DNA of 35,910 bases from Halorubrum laminariae (GTDB taxonomy: Archaea > Halobacteriota > Halobacteria > Halobacteriales > Haloferacaceae). This document shows positions 15,215 to 23,788 of this stretch, in pieces. The notes under the pieces were generated by a model. That model was not told where the DNA came from. It did no database searches and worked only from the letters and a program-made list of their open reading frames with translations. The stretch spans positions 1-35,910 of the forward strand of contig NZ_JANHDL010000019.1 of assembly GCF_024494655.1 (NCBI RefSeq), in the 5' to 3' direction. Made by a program: the position numbers and the translations under genes. Position 1 is the stretch's first letter; the number at the start of each line of letters is the position of its first letter.

Positions 15215-15872
15215 CGGCATACACCTCGGTTCGGAGTTCGGAGAGTTGGTCGGAGCCGACCAACGTGATCCCGTCGTCGAACTGGGGGCGAAGTTGATCA
15301 CCAATTCGTTGGACGCTGTCCGTCGATTCGACAAGCGGCTGGAACGTGTACCGATTCCCTTCGAACCGTTGGCCTTTGATATCGCTAACAACCGTCTGGA
15401 CAGTCCGGCGAGCTGTCGTTTGGTCTTTGTCGACAATCACCAATAGGTCGATGTCGCTGGCCCTATCTGCCTCTCCCCGAGCGACGCTTCCGAACAGGAC
15501 GACCCCGACTAATCCATCCAACTCGTCCTGAAGTCGTTGTAGAAATGCCTGAACTGGTTGGTGGAACTCGCTCTGTGGGATCGAGAGAATTGGATCTGGT
15601 TTTGTGAGCCGTTCACGGTTGATCTGGACCTGCTGAGTCCGCCCGTCTGGTGCGATCTCGATGACATCAAGCTCGGAAAGCAATGTCACCGCCTTTGAGA
15701 TCGTTCCCTTATTTGCCCCTGTGAGGCTTGCGAGTTCGCTCATCGAGTACGTCGCATACGGCTGATCTATGAGAACGTTGAGAACGTCTTGCATTGCTTG
15801 GTATCGGAATACCCGATCCTCCGGAAACGGATAGCGTAGCTCTATTGAGATCGACTCTTTCCTATTAGGCAT
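15207..15872 (-). CDS. wHTH-MNT nucleotidyltransferase (MntA-like antitoxin)
   Basis: A 221-residue protein. Residues about 25-88 form a winged helix (YSMSELASLTGANKGTISKAVTLLSELDVIEI). The C-terminal part is a minimal nucleotidyltransferase with the complete GS-x10-D-x-D motif (Gly128-Ser129...Asp140-Ile-Asp142 in FGSVARGEADRASDIDLL). MntA-type proteins neutralise HEPN toxins by attaching AMP to a tyrosine; Tyr124 of the neighbour would be the natural target. The fused wHTH and palindromes over the start codon suggest autoregulation. Confidence 0.88.
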   Translation of the reverse strand: MPNRKESISIELRYPFPEDRVFRYQAMQDVLNVLIDQPYATYSMSELASLTGANKGTISKAVTLLSELDVIEIAPDGRTQQVQINRERLTKPDPILSIPQSEFHQPVQAFLQRLQDELDGLVGVVLFGSVARGEADRASDIDLLVIVDKDQTTARRTVQTVVSDIKGQRFEGNRYTFQPLVESTDSVQRIGDQLRPQFDDGITLVGSDQLSELRTEVYADE

Positions 15873-15889
15873 ATGATTCCTATTAGGAA
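15858..15889. promoter_or_regulatory. double palindromic operator over the MNT start codon
   Basis: TTCCTATTAGGAA (15877-15889, a perfect palindrome with central T) and TTTCCTATTAGG (15858-15869) are two copies of TTCCTATTAGG spaced 19 bases apart. They flank and include the ATG at 15872. Two dimers of a winged-helix protein bound two helical turns apart would block the promoter; the N-terminal wHTH of the MNT protein is the obvious candidate. Confidence 0.55.
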
Positions 15890-15936
15890 ACAGTGTAAAA
15901 ACTCTGGTGGTGAACTGCCCAAATTACGAAAAATTC

Positions 15937-15950
15937 GAGGCGAAAGCCTC
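15937..15950. repeat. GAGGC-GAAA-GCCTC hairpin
   Basis: A 5-bp stem with a GAAA loop followed by GCCCTTCAC. It resembles IS200/IS605-type ends elsewhere here. It lies in the 279-base gap between the MNT gene and the transposase, which contains no gene. Confidence 0.35.
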
Positions 15951-16063
15951 GCCCTTCACAGTAGTTGCCGAATCAAATCTTGCTCCGTACTAACCAAGCC
16001 GTTGAGTTCGCATATTTTACGATCGTGGCGGATTTCGCTGTGACAGATCTAGTGAGAGAGCGA

Positions 16064-16089
16064 GGGAACGCCGCGTCAGCGGCGTTCCC
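16064..16089. terminator. perfect 11-bp hairpin downstream of the ISH3-type transposase
   Basis: GGGAACGCCGC-GTCA-GCGGCGTTCCC lies 63 bases after the transposase stop. It could end transposase transcription or belong to the subterminal part of the insertion sequence. Confidence 0.4.
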
Positions 16090-16151
16090 GAGCGATGCCT
16101 CTCTGCGATAAGACGTACTCACCGGTCATCCCGGTCAGATCCGAGGTGGAC

Positions 16152-17276
16152 TCAGCCGTAGTCTGTCGAGAGAACGAATCTACGGAAGATCCGTGTTGAG
16201 ATCTGCGGTGTTTCTGGAACTGTTTCACTTGAAGCCAACACGTTGGCTAACACCCACAGATTGTACAACGACACCGCGAACAAAAAGTAGAACAGTCGTA
16301 CCGAGAACGTCGGTGACGACGTTCTCGGGAGAAAATCGCCGAGCTGGCGATATGACGTTTCGATCCCCCAGCGGCGGCGGAACGCCGCCGCGTATGCTCT
16401 CGCTGTCGACGAATCTACGTCTAAGCTCGTCACGAACCAGATGTGCTCGTCTTCGCTTGTGCGGTGCGGAACTGCGAAGACTGTGACATCTACCGCCGCC
16501 GTTGGTTTGCGCTTTCGCTGCATCGTGTACTCATCTGCGACCGTCTCAGTGCCGGCGCTGAGATGGTCTTTCATTCTACTACTCGGACGCGCACGTACGA
16601 TGTAATCGACATCCTGCTGTTCTAACTCTGCGACGACGTGGACTTGGTAGAATCCACGGTCGAGGTAGGCGTGTCGAATCGAGACGTACTGTTTGGCTGT
16701 CTCGAGCAAGGAGCGAACGGCTTCGCGCTTGGCGCGAAAGCCGTTCGCGTCCATCGGGACTACCGCAAGCGTAAATCGCGTGCGAGGGGCAACGATACAC
16801 AGTGTTGCGAAGCAAAACGCTTTGTTCGTTCCGAGATCCGGATACGTGGTTAGGACGTGGTCAGTGTCGGCAGAGCCGTAAAAGCGCCACTCGTGGAGAT
16901 CGATGGCAACATCGACGAACGCAGGAAGTCGGCGCTGAGACCGGAGGACTTCGAACACCCGATCTCGGACGCCATCGAACTGGTTGCTGATGGCGTCTGG
17001 TGAGAGATTGCGCAAGTGATACAGCAGCGATTTAGCGAGCGAATTTCGCGCCGTAGCGGTGATATCGACGTGTTCGTCACGATCAAGCTGGAGCGTTTTC
17101 CCACCCGTATTTGCGAACTCCTGGTCAAAAGCAATCCGAGAGAGGATTTCTTGGAAATCCTCTCTCGTGTACTTTCCACACGGTTTTACACCGAATTCGA
17201 GCTCTGGAAACAGCACTGTCGACGCAGCACGGCAAACCTGTTTCGCCTCAGCTGTCTGGACCATCTGTTGACCCAC
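16152..17276 (-). CDS. ISH3 family transposase
   Basis: A 374-residue DDE transposase in one uninterrupted frame, the usual size for ISH3. Likely catalytic acidic residues lie in VDVAIDLHEW (first Asp), HAYLDRGFYQVHVV (second Asp) and RRRWGIETSYRQL (the Y-x2-R/W-x2-E-T-type segment with the Glu). It mediates cut-and-paste insertion of its own element. I could not fix the terminal repeats; a weak match (TGACAGATCT near 16042 against the complement of TAGGATCGGCA near 17305) is not enough. It lies between the MNT-HEPN pair and the second copy of the 161-bp duplication. Confidence 0.85.
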   Translation of the reverse strand: MGQQMVQTAEAKQVCRAASTVLFPELEFGVKPCGKYTREDFQEILSRIAFDQEFANTGGKTLQLDRDEHVDITATARNSLAKSLLYHLRNLSPDAISNQFDGVRDRVFEVLRSQRRLPAFVDVAIDLHEWRFYGSADTDHVLTTYPDLGTNKAFCFATLCIVAPRTRFTLAVVPMDANGFRAKREAVRSLLETAKQYVSIRHAYLDRGFYQVHVVAELEQQDVDYIVRARPSSRMKDHLSAGTETVADEYTMQRKRKPTAAVDVTVFAVPHRTSEDEHIWFVTSLDVDSSTARAYAAAFRRRWGIETSYRQLGDFLPRTSSPTFSVRLFYFLFAVSLYNLWVLANVLASSETVPETPQISTRIFRRFVLSTDYG

Positions 17277-17362
17277 ACAGCCCAGCGTGAAGAGCCTCAG
17301 CTAGGATCGGCAACTACTGTTCAGCGCGGGGAGGATGTCAAGAAACCGGCGACGCAGCCGCT

Positions 17363-17506
17363 GATGCTCCGAGCCGTCCCGTTGATCCATCCTGTATTGC
17401 TGTGTCTGAGACAAGCCTTGTGACGCGAGCGATTCTTCAACGGTGGCGATACGCCTACGCGAATGGAACCTTTGAGGGACTCAACGACGCAGAAAATCCA
17501 CCGTGA
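17363..17506 (+). pseudogene. duplicated C-terminal fragment of the 160-aa TumE-like gene
   Basis: The frame reads DAPSRPVDPSCIAVSETS...GLNDAENPP and stop, the same as the end of the gene at 13833-14315 except for Ala in place of Thr in YAYANGT. There is no start or 5' part. The homology continues 17 bases past the stop to 17523, 16 bases before the AddA-like stop codon. Confidence 0.8.
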
Positions 17507-17523
17507 TATCTTCCTCACTGTTT
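17363..17523 (+). repeat. 161-bp direct duplication, copy B
   Basis: Direct repeat of 14172-14332 at a distance of 3,191 bases. Recombination between the copies would remove the MNT-HEPN pair and the transposase. Confidence 0.8.
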
Positions 17524-17538
17524 CACACCCACCCGCCA

Positions 17539-20500
17539 CTACGCCAGTTGGCGGATCCGACGCTCAAGCACGCCCGACGGAAGCTGCCCGTGAATCGATG
17601 TGCGGACACACCCAAACGTCTCAATAGTGGTGTGAACCGTCGACGTCGGCGCAAGCTGGTGCTGGAGAACATGTTCGTATGCGGCGATCTGAAGTTCGTA
17701 TCGTCGGTGCGTTGCAGCGAGTGAGTCAGTCAGTGCGATCTTGAGATCGGCCACCTGCCACTCGCCCCCACCCAGATCGAGGAGGATGTCGGCTTCGCCA
17801 TGCACTTCGACTTCAACGTCACCAGCGGTCACAAGCCCGCTGAGATCGTGGTCGACGTAGACAGCCTCCGCCGCTTGGATCTGCGTCCACAAATCGGACG
17901 CGAGGAAGTCCGAAACAACCGACGTGTGGAAGAAGGTGACCAGGCCGGCGCGTTCAGAATCCGGCACCATGTCGATCGATTGCGCCGGCACCTGGTGCAT
18001 TGCGTGGCGAAGCGCGGTACGAACTGGTTCGCTCCAAGCATCGAGCTCGGCGGCTGGCACGTCCATCTCGATGAGGGCGACCAATGCCTCGTGGAGACAG
18101 GTTCCGACTGTCTCCGGACCGAGTGTCTCGAACGTGATCGGGAGTTCGGGGGCCACATCGTCGGTCTCGGTGTGGATCGGCTCGTCGAGGAGGTGGGCAG
18201 TCACGTTCGCGTCGACGTCGTCGGTTAGCGGATAGGCCGTACTCGGGTTGAGAAAGCGTGGGACCCACGGCTCCAGCTGGTCGCGGCGGGGAGCGGCTCT
18301 CGCGGCTATCGATCGTGGGGGCTCGTGCGTCTCGCGTGTCGCGTGGCCGTCGACGTCGTTGACCCCGATCGTGAGTCCGCCCGTGTTGCCGCCGACGCCG
18401 ACGTCGACGCCGTCTGCCTCGTCGATCGTATACGTGGCTGTCTGTTCGGGCGAAAACGCAAGGGCGTCATAGATTGTATCGAGCCAGCGGTCACGGGGTT
18501 GTGACGTCCCGGGAATCGTGTGTGGAAGCGGGATAATGAGGTGATCACGCGCACGGGAGAGTGCCACGTACAGTAATCGCCAGGCTTCCCCGCGCATGCT
18601 GGCTGCGACTGACTGGAGGCGATCGGGCCCGAGAAGTCGGTGGCCGGTTCCTGCACGCTCATCGAGCCAGTGCTCGGTCGCCCACCGCAGTCCGATATCG
18701 CGTGATGCGACACCCTCTCTGTCTGGACCAGTCCCACTCGGGGTGTAGAGCCCCCCGTCGAAGGGTGGCAATGCGATCTCGGGTGCCATCTCGACGTTCG
18801 TCGGCGGGGCCAACGCCGCAACAGCACCATGAGTAACGAACCGCTGTGAGTACGGCCCGTGGTTCCAGAGTTTGAAGCCTGGGGTTGCAAGCACGATGAC
18901 CCCGTCTTGATCGCCTTTCATCCGGTGAACTGTGCTAAAGACGACATCGGCGTCCTCGGTCACACTCGGGATGTCTGGTCCGTTTTGTGGCGCTGCCCGA
19001 AACGGGGCAAGAAGGTCACCGAGTTCGGCTGGGGCATACTGCGTATCAGCTTCCCAGTCCGAGACGGTGCTCGTAAGCGCGTCGAGTGCGGCCACCCGCT
19101 GCTCCGGTGAGGGGCCTGTGACATGGTCGCCGGGGTCTGCCCGGAGTGCGAGTCGTTCGATGATGTCCTCAAGATACACCGATGCGGGGACGCGGTGAAA
19201 CCGCCCCAGCTGGCTGCGAAGATCCCGCAGGCCACAGAGTATCTTTCGGGTGTCTGCGTCGAGGTCGTCGGCCGCACAGATGGCGTCGAGGTCGTAGTCA
19301 GCACGCTCGAAACAGTCGTGAGATGCTGTCAAATCGAACACCGAGTCGGTCAACAATGCGCGTGTCCGCTCTCGGTTGGTCGGCGCAGTGAGCCAGTCAC
19401 AGACAGCAAGCACCGCTTTGACCGCGTCACACGCAAAGAGTCTCGAACTGGCATTGTGGACGGTCAGTCCTTCGGCCTCGAAGGCGTCTTTGTACGCTGC
19501 CATATGTCTTCGATTTCGAAAGACGACGGTCACCGATTGTGGTGACCCGGTGTCGTCGGTGAGGGTGCCATCAGCGATCCCCCGGGCCAGATACGTCGCT
19601 AGGATGTTTGCCTCACCAGTGCGGCCGTCAGGGGTGACCCACTGTGCGGAATTGGGGGCTGTCCAACCAGTGAAGGCAGCGACGTGGATGCTCGGGTCGT
19701 CAGTGGGTGATCGGTCTGCATCGAGGCCGGGAAAGGTCGTCTCGAAGTCGCGTACTCCCCCGCGCGTCGGGTCGTCGAAGACAGGCCCCATGATGGTGTT
19801 GATGCCGGCGGCGATGTCTGGTGTCCCTCGGTAGGTCGTGGCGGCCGTGACCGCCTCGTGGGTGTCCCAGTCGAGACCGAGATACTGACCCTCTTCGCAG
19901 GCGCTCGCGAACACCGATGGATCGGCGTGTCGCCAGAGGTAGATGCTTTGGAGTGTGTCGCCGCAGGCAAGCACGCGCATCGATGGGGTGACGAGTTGTG
20001 ACAACGCCGCGTGCTGGATGGTGGAGACGTCCTGGGCTTCGTCGATGATCACGCTGTCGAGCCGTGCGTGGTACCGCTGTTGCAGAGCCGTGTGCTGAGT
20101 GGTCGTCGGGGCATCACCATCGACTGGCCAGTTGCCGTCGAACACGTTTGCGACGTAGAAGGCGACATCAGTGTGTGACACAGCGTCGTACTCGCGGATC
20201 AGGGCCCGATACTGCTCGCGGTACGCTTCAAGCACGTCACAAAACGTGCTTAGTGTCTCGTCCCAGGCGTCATACACCCGCTGGTCAGCTGCAACAAGTT
20301 CGGTCCACTCGTCGGCCGTGCGTTGGGCGTCGGTGGTGGCCGCGACGCCGTCGTCGGTGTAGGCGGCGATCGTTGCGAGGATGTCTGTGCGACTGGTGGT
20401 TCGTCCCTCGGGATACACCGCGTCCTGTGTTGTGCGGAGTTTTGTTTCGAATGCCGCTGTCGTAAGACGCTGATCGCGGCAGTACCGCACGGCGTCAGCG

Positions 20501-21078
20501 AGCATCTCTGCAGGCCCGTCCGACCAGTCGTCAGCTGGATAGGCCGCTTCCAGTTTGATGATTGCGTCGGCGTAGGTGGGATCTGTCGCGATGGCGTCGT
20601 AACACGCGGTGTGCACCTTCGACAGCAACGCCTCGTTGCCGACTGTTGGCGTCTCCTCGAACCCGAGATCGCCGGCGACCTCGCCGAAGACCCCCCGTAG
20701 AATGCTGTCGACGGTGCCGATGTACGGTGCCTGGCGCACCCGCGACACGAGATACTCCACATCCGTCTCGGAGAGTGCCGTGGCGTCGGGAATCAGCTCG
20801 TGGGCCACGATTTCTCGGATATGCTCACAGACGTCGGGGACGATCGCTGCAGCCTCGTCGGTGTTAAACGACATCACGGCAACGGACTGTGCAGGCGTCT
20901 GGTCGCCGGCGACGTACCGGCGGATGATGGCTTCGGCAGCGACTCGATGGACGGTCATCGATTTGCCAGCACCGGCGACACAGTTCATCGTATACAGGCC
21001 TGCCTCGGCGTCGACGAACCGGTCTCTGATCGTCGCCTGTGCGTTCCGCAGTTCGCGTGGATCGTCGTCGTTACTCAT
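17539..21078 (-). CDS. AddA/RecB-like helicase-nuclease
   Basis: About 1,179 residues from MSNDDDPREL; the ATG at 21078 overlaps the previous gene by eight bases, so I prefer it to 21111. This is a UvrD-type superfamily 1 helicase: motif I VAGAGKS (residues 33-40 from this start), motif II DEAQDVS, motif III region ACGDTLQSIYLWR, and a late motif VVFSTVHRMKGDQDGVI and YVALSRARDHL. The C-terminal 200 residues contain a RecB-type nuclease: GEADILLDL followed by VADLKIA and the helix RRYELQIAAYEHVLQ. In AddAB this subunit unwinds and cuts DNA at double-strand ends. Last gene of the operon. Confidence 0.85.
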   Translation of the reverse strand: MSNDDDPRELRNAQATIRDRFVDAEAGLYTMNCVAGAGKSMTVHRVAAEAIIRRYVAGDQTPAQSVAVMSFNTDEAAAIVPDVCEHIREIVAHELIPDATALSETDVEYLVSRVRQAPYIGTVDSILRGVFGEVAGDLGFEETPTVGNEALLSKVHTACYDAIATDPTYADAIIKLEAAYPADDWSDGPAEMLADAVRYCRDQRLTTAAFETKLRTTQDAVYPEGRTTSRTDILATIAAYTDDGVAATTDAQRTADEWTELVAADQRVYDAWDETLSTFCDVLEAYREQYRALIREYDAVSHTDVAFYVANVFDGNWPVDGDAPTTTQHTALQQRYHARLDSVIIDEAQDVSTIQHAALSQLVTPSMRVLACGDTLQSIYLWRHADPSVFASACEEGQYLGLDWDTHEAVTAATTYRGTPDIAAGINTIMGPVFDDPTRGGVRDFETTFPGLDADRSPTDDPSIHVAAFTGWTAPNSAQWVTPDGRTGEANILATYLARGIADGTLTDDTGSPQSVTVVFRNRRHMAAYKDAFEAEGLTVHNASSRLFACDAVKAVLAVCDWLTAPTNRERTRALLTDSVFDLTASHDCFERADYDLDAICAADDLDADTRKILCGLRDLRSQLGRFHRVPASVYLEDIIERLALRADPGDHVTGPSPEQRVAALDALTSTVSDWEADTQYAPAELGDLLAPFRAAPQNGPDIPSVTEDADVVFSTVHRMKGDQDGVIVLATPGFKLWNHGPYSQRFVTHGAVAALAPPTNVEMAPEIALPPFDGGLYTPSGTGPDREGVASRDIGLRWATEHWLDERAGTGHRLLGPDRLQSVAASMRGEAWRLLYVALSRARDHLIIPLPHTIPGTSQPRDRWLDTIYDALAFSPEQTATYTIDEADGVDVGVGGNTGGLTIGVNDVDGHATRETHEPPRSIAARAAPRRDQLEPWVPRFLNPSTAYPLTDDVDANVTAHLLDEPIHTETDDVAPELPITFETLGPETVGTCLHEALVALIEMDVPAAELDAWSEPVRTALRHAMHQVPAQSIDMVPDSERAGLVTFFHTSVVSDFLASDLWTQIQAAEAVYVDHDLSGLVTAGDVEVEVHGEADILLDLGGGEWQVADLKIALTDSLAATHRRYELQIAAYEHVLQHQLAPTSTVHTTIETFGCVRTSIHGQLPSGVLERRIRQLA

Positions 21079-22330
21079 TACTGGTTGTCTCTGTGGGTGT
21101 CGTCGCCGCACTCGTGGTGAGGAGATCGGCGATCGGCTCAGGGAGGTGCTGTTCAGTGCTTACTAGCCGGGTCCGAGCCGGCTCGGGGACCGTCTCCATC
21201 TCTAGTGACGCGAGAAACGGCGAGGGGTGGACTTCGGTGCCGTCGGCGGTCTGTGTGTACCGCGTCACAATCACGCCGTTTGTGGCGGCGCGCATCGCAT
21301 CGGCGAAGTGATCGCGATCGCGGCCGTCTCCCCACGCCGTTCTGGGGGCGACGGTGGCGGTCTTGCCAGCCCCAGAGAGGACGGCTTCTTGCAATTCGGG
21401 GGGAACGACGCTGTCTGTCTGTGTCGGCCAGTCCGCTGCGGTTACACCGACCGCGATGACGAACGGGACTGATAGCGCCCACACGTCGTTTGCCTCCATG
21501 ATGTCGAGCGCCCGTGCGTTCGAGTGCTCACGCCGCCCTGGACGCTGTGTCGCGAGGAGTTCACACAACTCCTGTACAGCCGACCATGACTGCGAGACCG
21601 TCTCGTCAGCGAGCCACTCTTGGTATTTGTGCGTGACTTGCTCGACGAGCGTCGTGACCCTGCGTGTCGCTCGCGCCGCCGTCTCTGTCTCGGTGAGTGC
21701 CGGTGAGTCCGATTGTTGTCGGGCAGGCACGCTCGTCTCACGGTATGCGTCGATCGCTGTTGTGAGAACGTCGCTGACTGTTTCAGGTGTCGGGTCCCGA
21801 TCAACATGCGTCTGTATCCAGTCACAGTACGTTGTGAGTCGCTCGTCGGTGGTGTGGGTCCGCACTGTCTCGACCCAGTCGGCGATCGAGTGGTGCCCGG
21901 ACGGGAGGGCGTCGACATGTGTTTGGATCGTCGCGTGGTCGATGGGCCATGATTCGGACGCCGTCGGTGGGACCCATCGCTGTGTCAGGGGTGCGAGTAG
22001 GGTCTCTGCGGAGACGTCGCCATCGGCAAAGAGCCGGCAGAGCGCATCGATTAGCGCGTACGGTTCCGTTCGTGTCACACGCAGTTGGGTCCACAAGACC
22101 GGTGTCAGTCCATACTGGATGGCGGCGCGGGTGAGCGGCTGTTCGTACGGATCGAGGTCACGAGCCACCACGACGATGTCGCGGACGCCAACACCCCGAT
22201 CGCGTAACGCACGGATGGTCGCCATCACGGCGCGTGCTTCACCACGGCGTGTCGGTGCGGTGAGTTCGACGACGGGACATGATGGCGGTTCCAAGTCAGT
22301 TGTGAGCGATGTTCGGTGGGTGCGAGTCAC
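21071..22330 (-). CDS. AddB/RecC-like protein, C-terminal half of a split gene
   Basis: A 419-residue protein starting with GTG (THRTSLTTDLEPPSCPVVELTAPTRRGEARAV). The segments VVVARDLDPYEQPL and ALDIMEANDVWALSVPFVIAVGVTAADWP correspond to the inactivated helicase core of AddB/RecC proteins. No nuclease motif is visible. The GTG overlaps the stop codon of the previous gene (GTGA), and the end of that protein plus the start of this one read as one continuous AddB-like chain. So it is either a frameshifted gene or a natural two-chain AddB with coupled translation. Confidence 0.65.
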   Translation of the reverse strand: MTRTHRTSLTTDLEPPSCPVVELTAPTRRGEARAVMATIRALRDRGVGVRDIVVVARDLDPYEQPLTRAAIQYGLTPVLWTQLRVTRTEPYALIDALCRLFADGDVSAETLLAPLTQRWVPPTASESWPIDHATIQTHVDALPSGHHSIADWVETVRTHTTDERLTTYCDWIQTHVDRDPTPETVSDVLTTAIDAYRETSVPARQQSDSPALTETETAARATRRVTTLVEQVTHKYQEWLADETVSQSWSAVQELCELLATQRPGRREHSNARALDIMEANDVWALSVPFVIAVGVTAADWPTQTDSVVPPELQEAVLSGAGKTATVAPRTAWGDGRDRDHFADAMRAATNGVIVTRYTQTADGTEVHPSPFLASLEMETVPEPARTRLVSTEQHLPEPIADLLTTSAATTPTETTSNE

Positions 22331-23151
22331 AGATCACCCTCCAGGCCGGGCGACTCAACGGCAAAGAGATCCGGGAGTCGCTCAGAGAGATACTCGCCGG
22401 TTCCGGGCCGAAGGTGGATCTCGATATCCACGTCCGTCGCCGTACAGAGTCCATGCAGGAAGTCGGCGTGTGGTGCCGAGATGCTGCTGACACCGACGAG
22501 TGAGACGCGTTCGATTTCGGGGTAGCGGTCAGTCCACGCGTCACCACCCGATCGATCAAGGTGTCGTGTTGCCCGTCGCACGAGGGCCGTCTTCGAGACC
22601 GCTTTGGCTGTCCGACCGCGAAGCCACGCTTCGACGGCGAGGCCGCCGTCAATCAGTGTGGTTGTATCGTCCGCGATCGGGTGTGCAAAGTCGTCGGTGA
22701 CGTCGTGGAGCGCCTCGATCCGCGTTGGGTGATAGTTCGTCATCGACTCGATCTCTGAACGGACCTGTTCGAGTTGCTGAGGACCGGTGTCTCGGCGGGT
22801 AGAAAGCAGGGGGCGGAGTCCCGGAGGCTGATCAGTGGAGTCTGCCGGGAGCGACTGGAGGATCGCAAGGCGATCAACGCGATCGAGACTCGTCGGTGTC
22901 GAGGCCGCGGCTTCGAGGAGCTCTTCGGCAACGGTTTCTGGGTCGACAAACGCAAACGTATTGTGTGGACGTGCCGCGTCTCGAAGCCGCTGCTGTAGGT
23001 TTCGGTGGTGTAACTCGGTCGGTGCAAGGACCAGCTCCGTCGGCGTCGCCGTTCGCTCGGCCCGGTCGAGGAGGCGGTCTTCCTCGCCACGATAGATCGA
23101 CACCTGTGAGCTCACATCGCTTGCAGTCGTGTCGAGGCTCTGTGTAGACAT
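22327..23151 (-). CDS. AddB/RecC-like protein, N-terminal half of a split gene
   Basis: A 274-residue protein (MSTQSLDTTASDVSSQVSIYRGEEDRLLDRA). It contains AddB-like features: TELVLAPTELHHRNLQQRLRDAA, TFAFVDPETVAEELL, and ERVSLVGVSSISAPHADFLHGL, the usual 'P-x2-F' switch at the end of domain 1A. It ends SPGLEGDL and is followed at once by the next gene. No Walker A is present, as expected for the inactive subunit. Confidence 0.6.
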   Translation of the reverse strand: MSTQSLDTTASDVSSQVSIYRGEEDRLLDRAERTATPTELVLAPTELHHRNLQQRLRDAARPHNTFAFVDPETVAEELLEAAASTPTSLDRVDRLAILQSLPADSTDQPPGLRPLLSTRRDTGPQQLEQVRSEIESMTNYHPTRIEALHDVTDDFAHPIADDTTTLIDGGLAVEAWLRGRTAKAVSKTALVRRATRHLDRSGGDAWTDRYPEIERVSLVGVSSISAPHADFLHGLCTATDVDIEIHLRPGTGEYLSERLPDLFAVESPGLEGDL

Positions 23152-23239
23152 TAGAGAGATCCGGACTTTGGGTACAGCGAGCTTGCAATAAGTCCCTTGG
23201 CACAGAGCGAAAGTGAACTACCACAGACTGCGTATGCGT

Positions 23240-23788
23240 TCACCGTGCGTCCCCCTGTTTGCCTGGGAGTTCCTCGTTTCGTTTCGTAACTAATCCGTCT
23301 ATTGATGTCAGCATCTCCGCTGAGACCGTTTCTGGATCGGCAACAGGGATGGCCAACCGTGAATGCGATGCGCGGAAGACCAGTTCCTCGGAGAAGTGGT
23401 TAAGATAGCCGAATCCGAGGCGATTGGCCATTGCCTGCATCAGGTCTTGGAATTGCTTGAAATCAGGGCCCCCATGTGAACCGAGGCGGCGACGGTTCTC
23501 AACCACTGGATCAAAGGCCCAATAATCGAGTGGCTCCCCATCAAACTCCAGCTCTCGATAGCGCAGTAGCTGTGCAATGCCATCTGCATAACTTCGGCCC
23601 GAGTATCCGTGCAATGTTTTGATTTCGATCCCAATGCGGCCGATGGCTGGATGCTCAACGAGGAGATCGATCCGGCCAGAGCCATCGTCAGAGAATCGTT
23701 CTGTTGCTGTCGTCCAGCCACCAGCTTCGAAGTGTTCGATGAGTCCCGCTGTAACGTCTTCTTCGATATGGCTGTCAATGTCTTCCAT
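23240..23788 (-). CDS. PD-(D/E)XK-like nuclease
   Basis: A 182-residue protein (MEDIDSHIEEDVTAGLIEHFEAGGWTT). The nuclease-like core is GRIDLLVEHPAIGRIGIEIK: Asp41, Glu55 and Lys57 give the pattern D-x13-E-x-K. This resembles restriction endonuclease-like and transposon end-cleavage folds. The start shares one base with the stop of the previous gene (TAATG). It lies 89 bases ahead of the AddB-like pair. A role in DNA-end recognition or cutting together with the AddAB-like proteins is inferred from position. Confidence 0.6.
   Translation of the reverse strand: MEDIDSHIEEDVTAGLIEHFEAGGWTTATERFSDDGSGRIDLLVEHPAIGRIGIEIKTLHGYSGRSYADGIAQLLRYRELEFDGEPLDYWAFDPVVENRRRLGSHGGPDFKQFQDLMQAMANRLGFGYLNHFSEELVFRASHSRLAIPVADPETVSAEMLTSIDGLVTKRNEELPGKQGDAR

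Noticed and set aside
14726..15436. 236-aa version of the HEPN protein
   Set aside because: The N-terminal 74 residues overlap the nucleotidyltransferase gene and are Ser/Arg-rich; the ATG at 15214 fits the coupled arrangement.
16042..17310. Proposed terminal inverted repeats of the ISH3-type element
   Set aside because: The match is short and gapped and no target-site duplication could be shown.
21354..22490. 378-aa plus-strand frame across the AddB-like genes
   Set aside because: Ser/Arg-rich shadow; spans two coupled real genes on the other strand.
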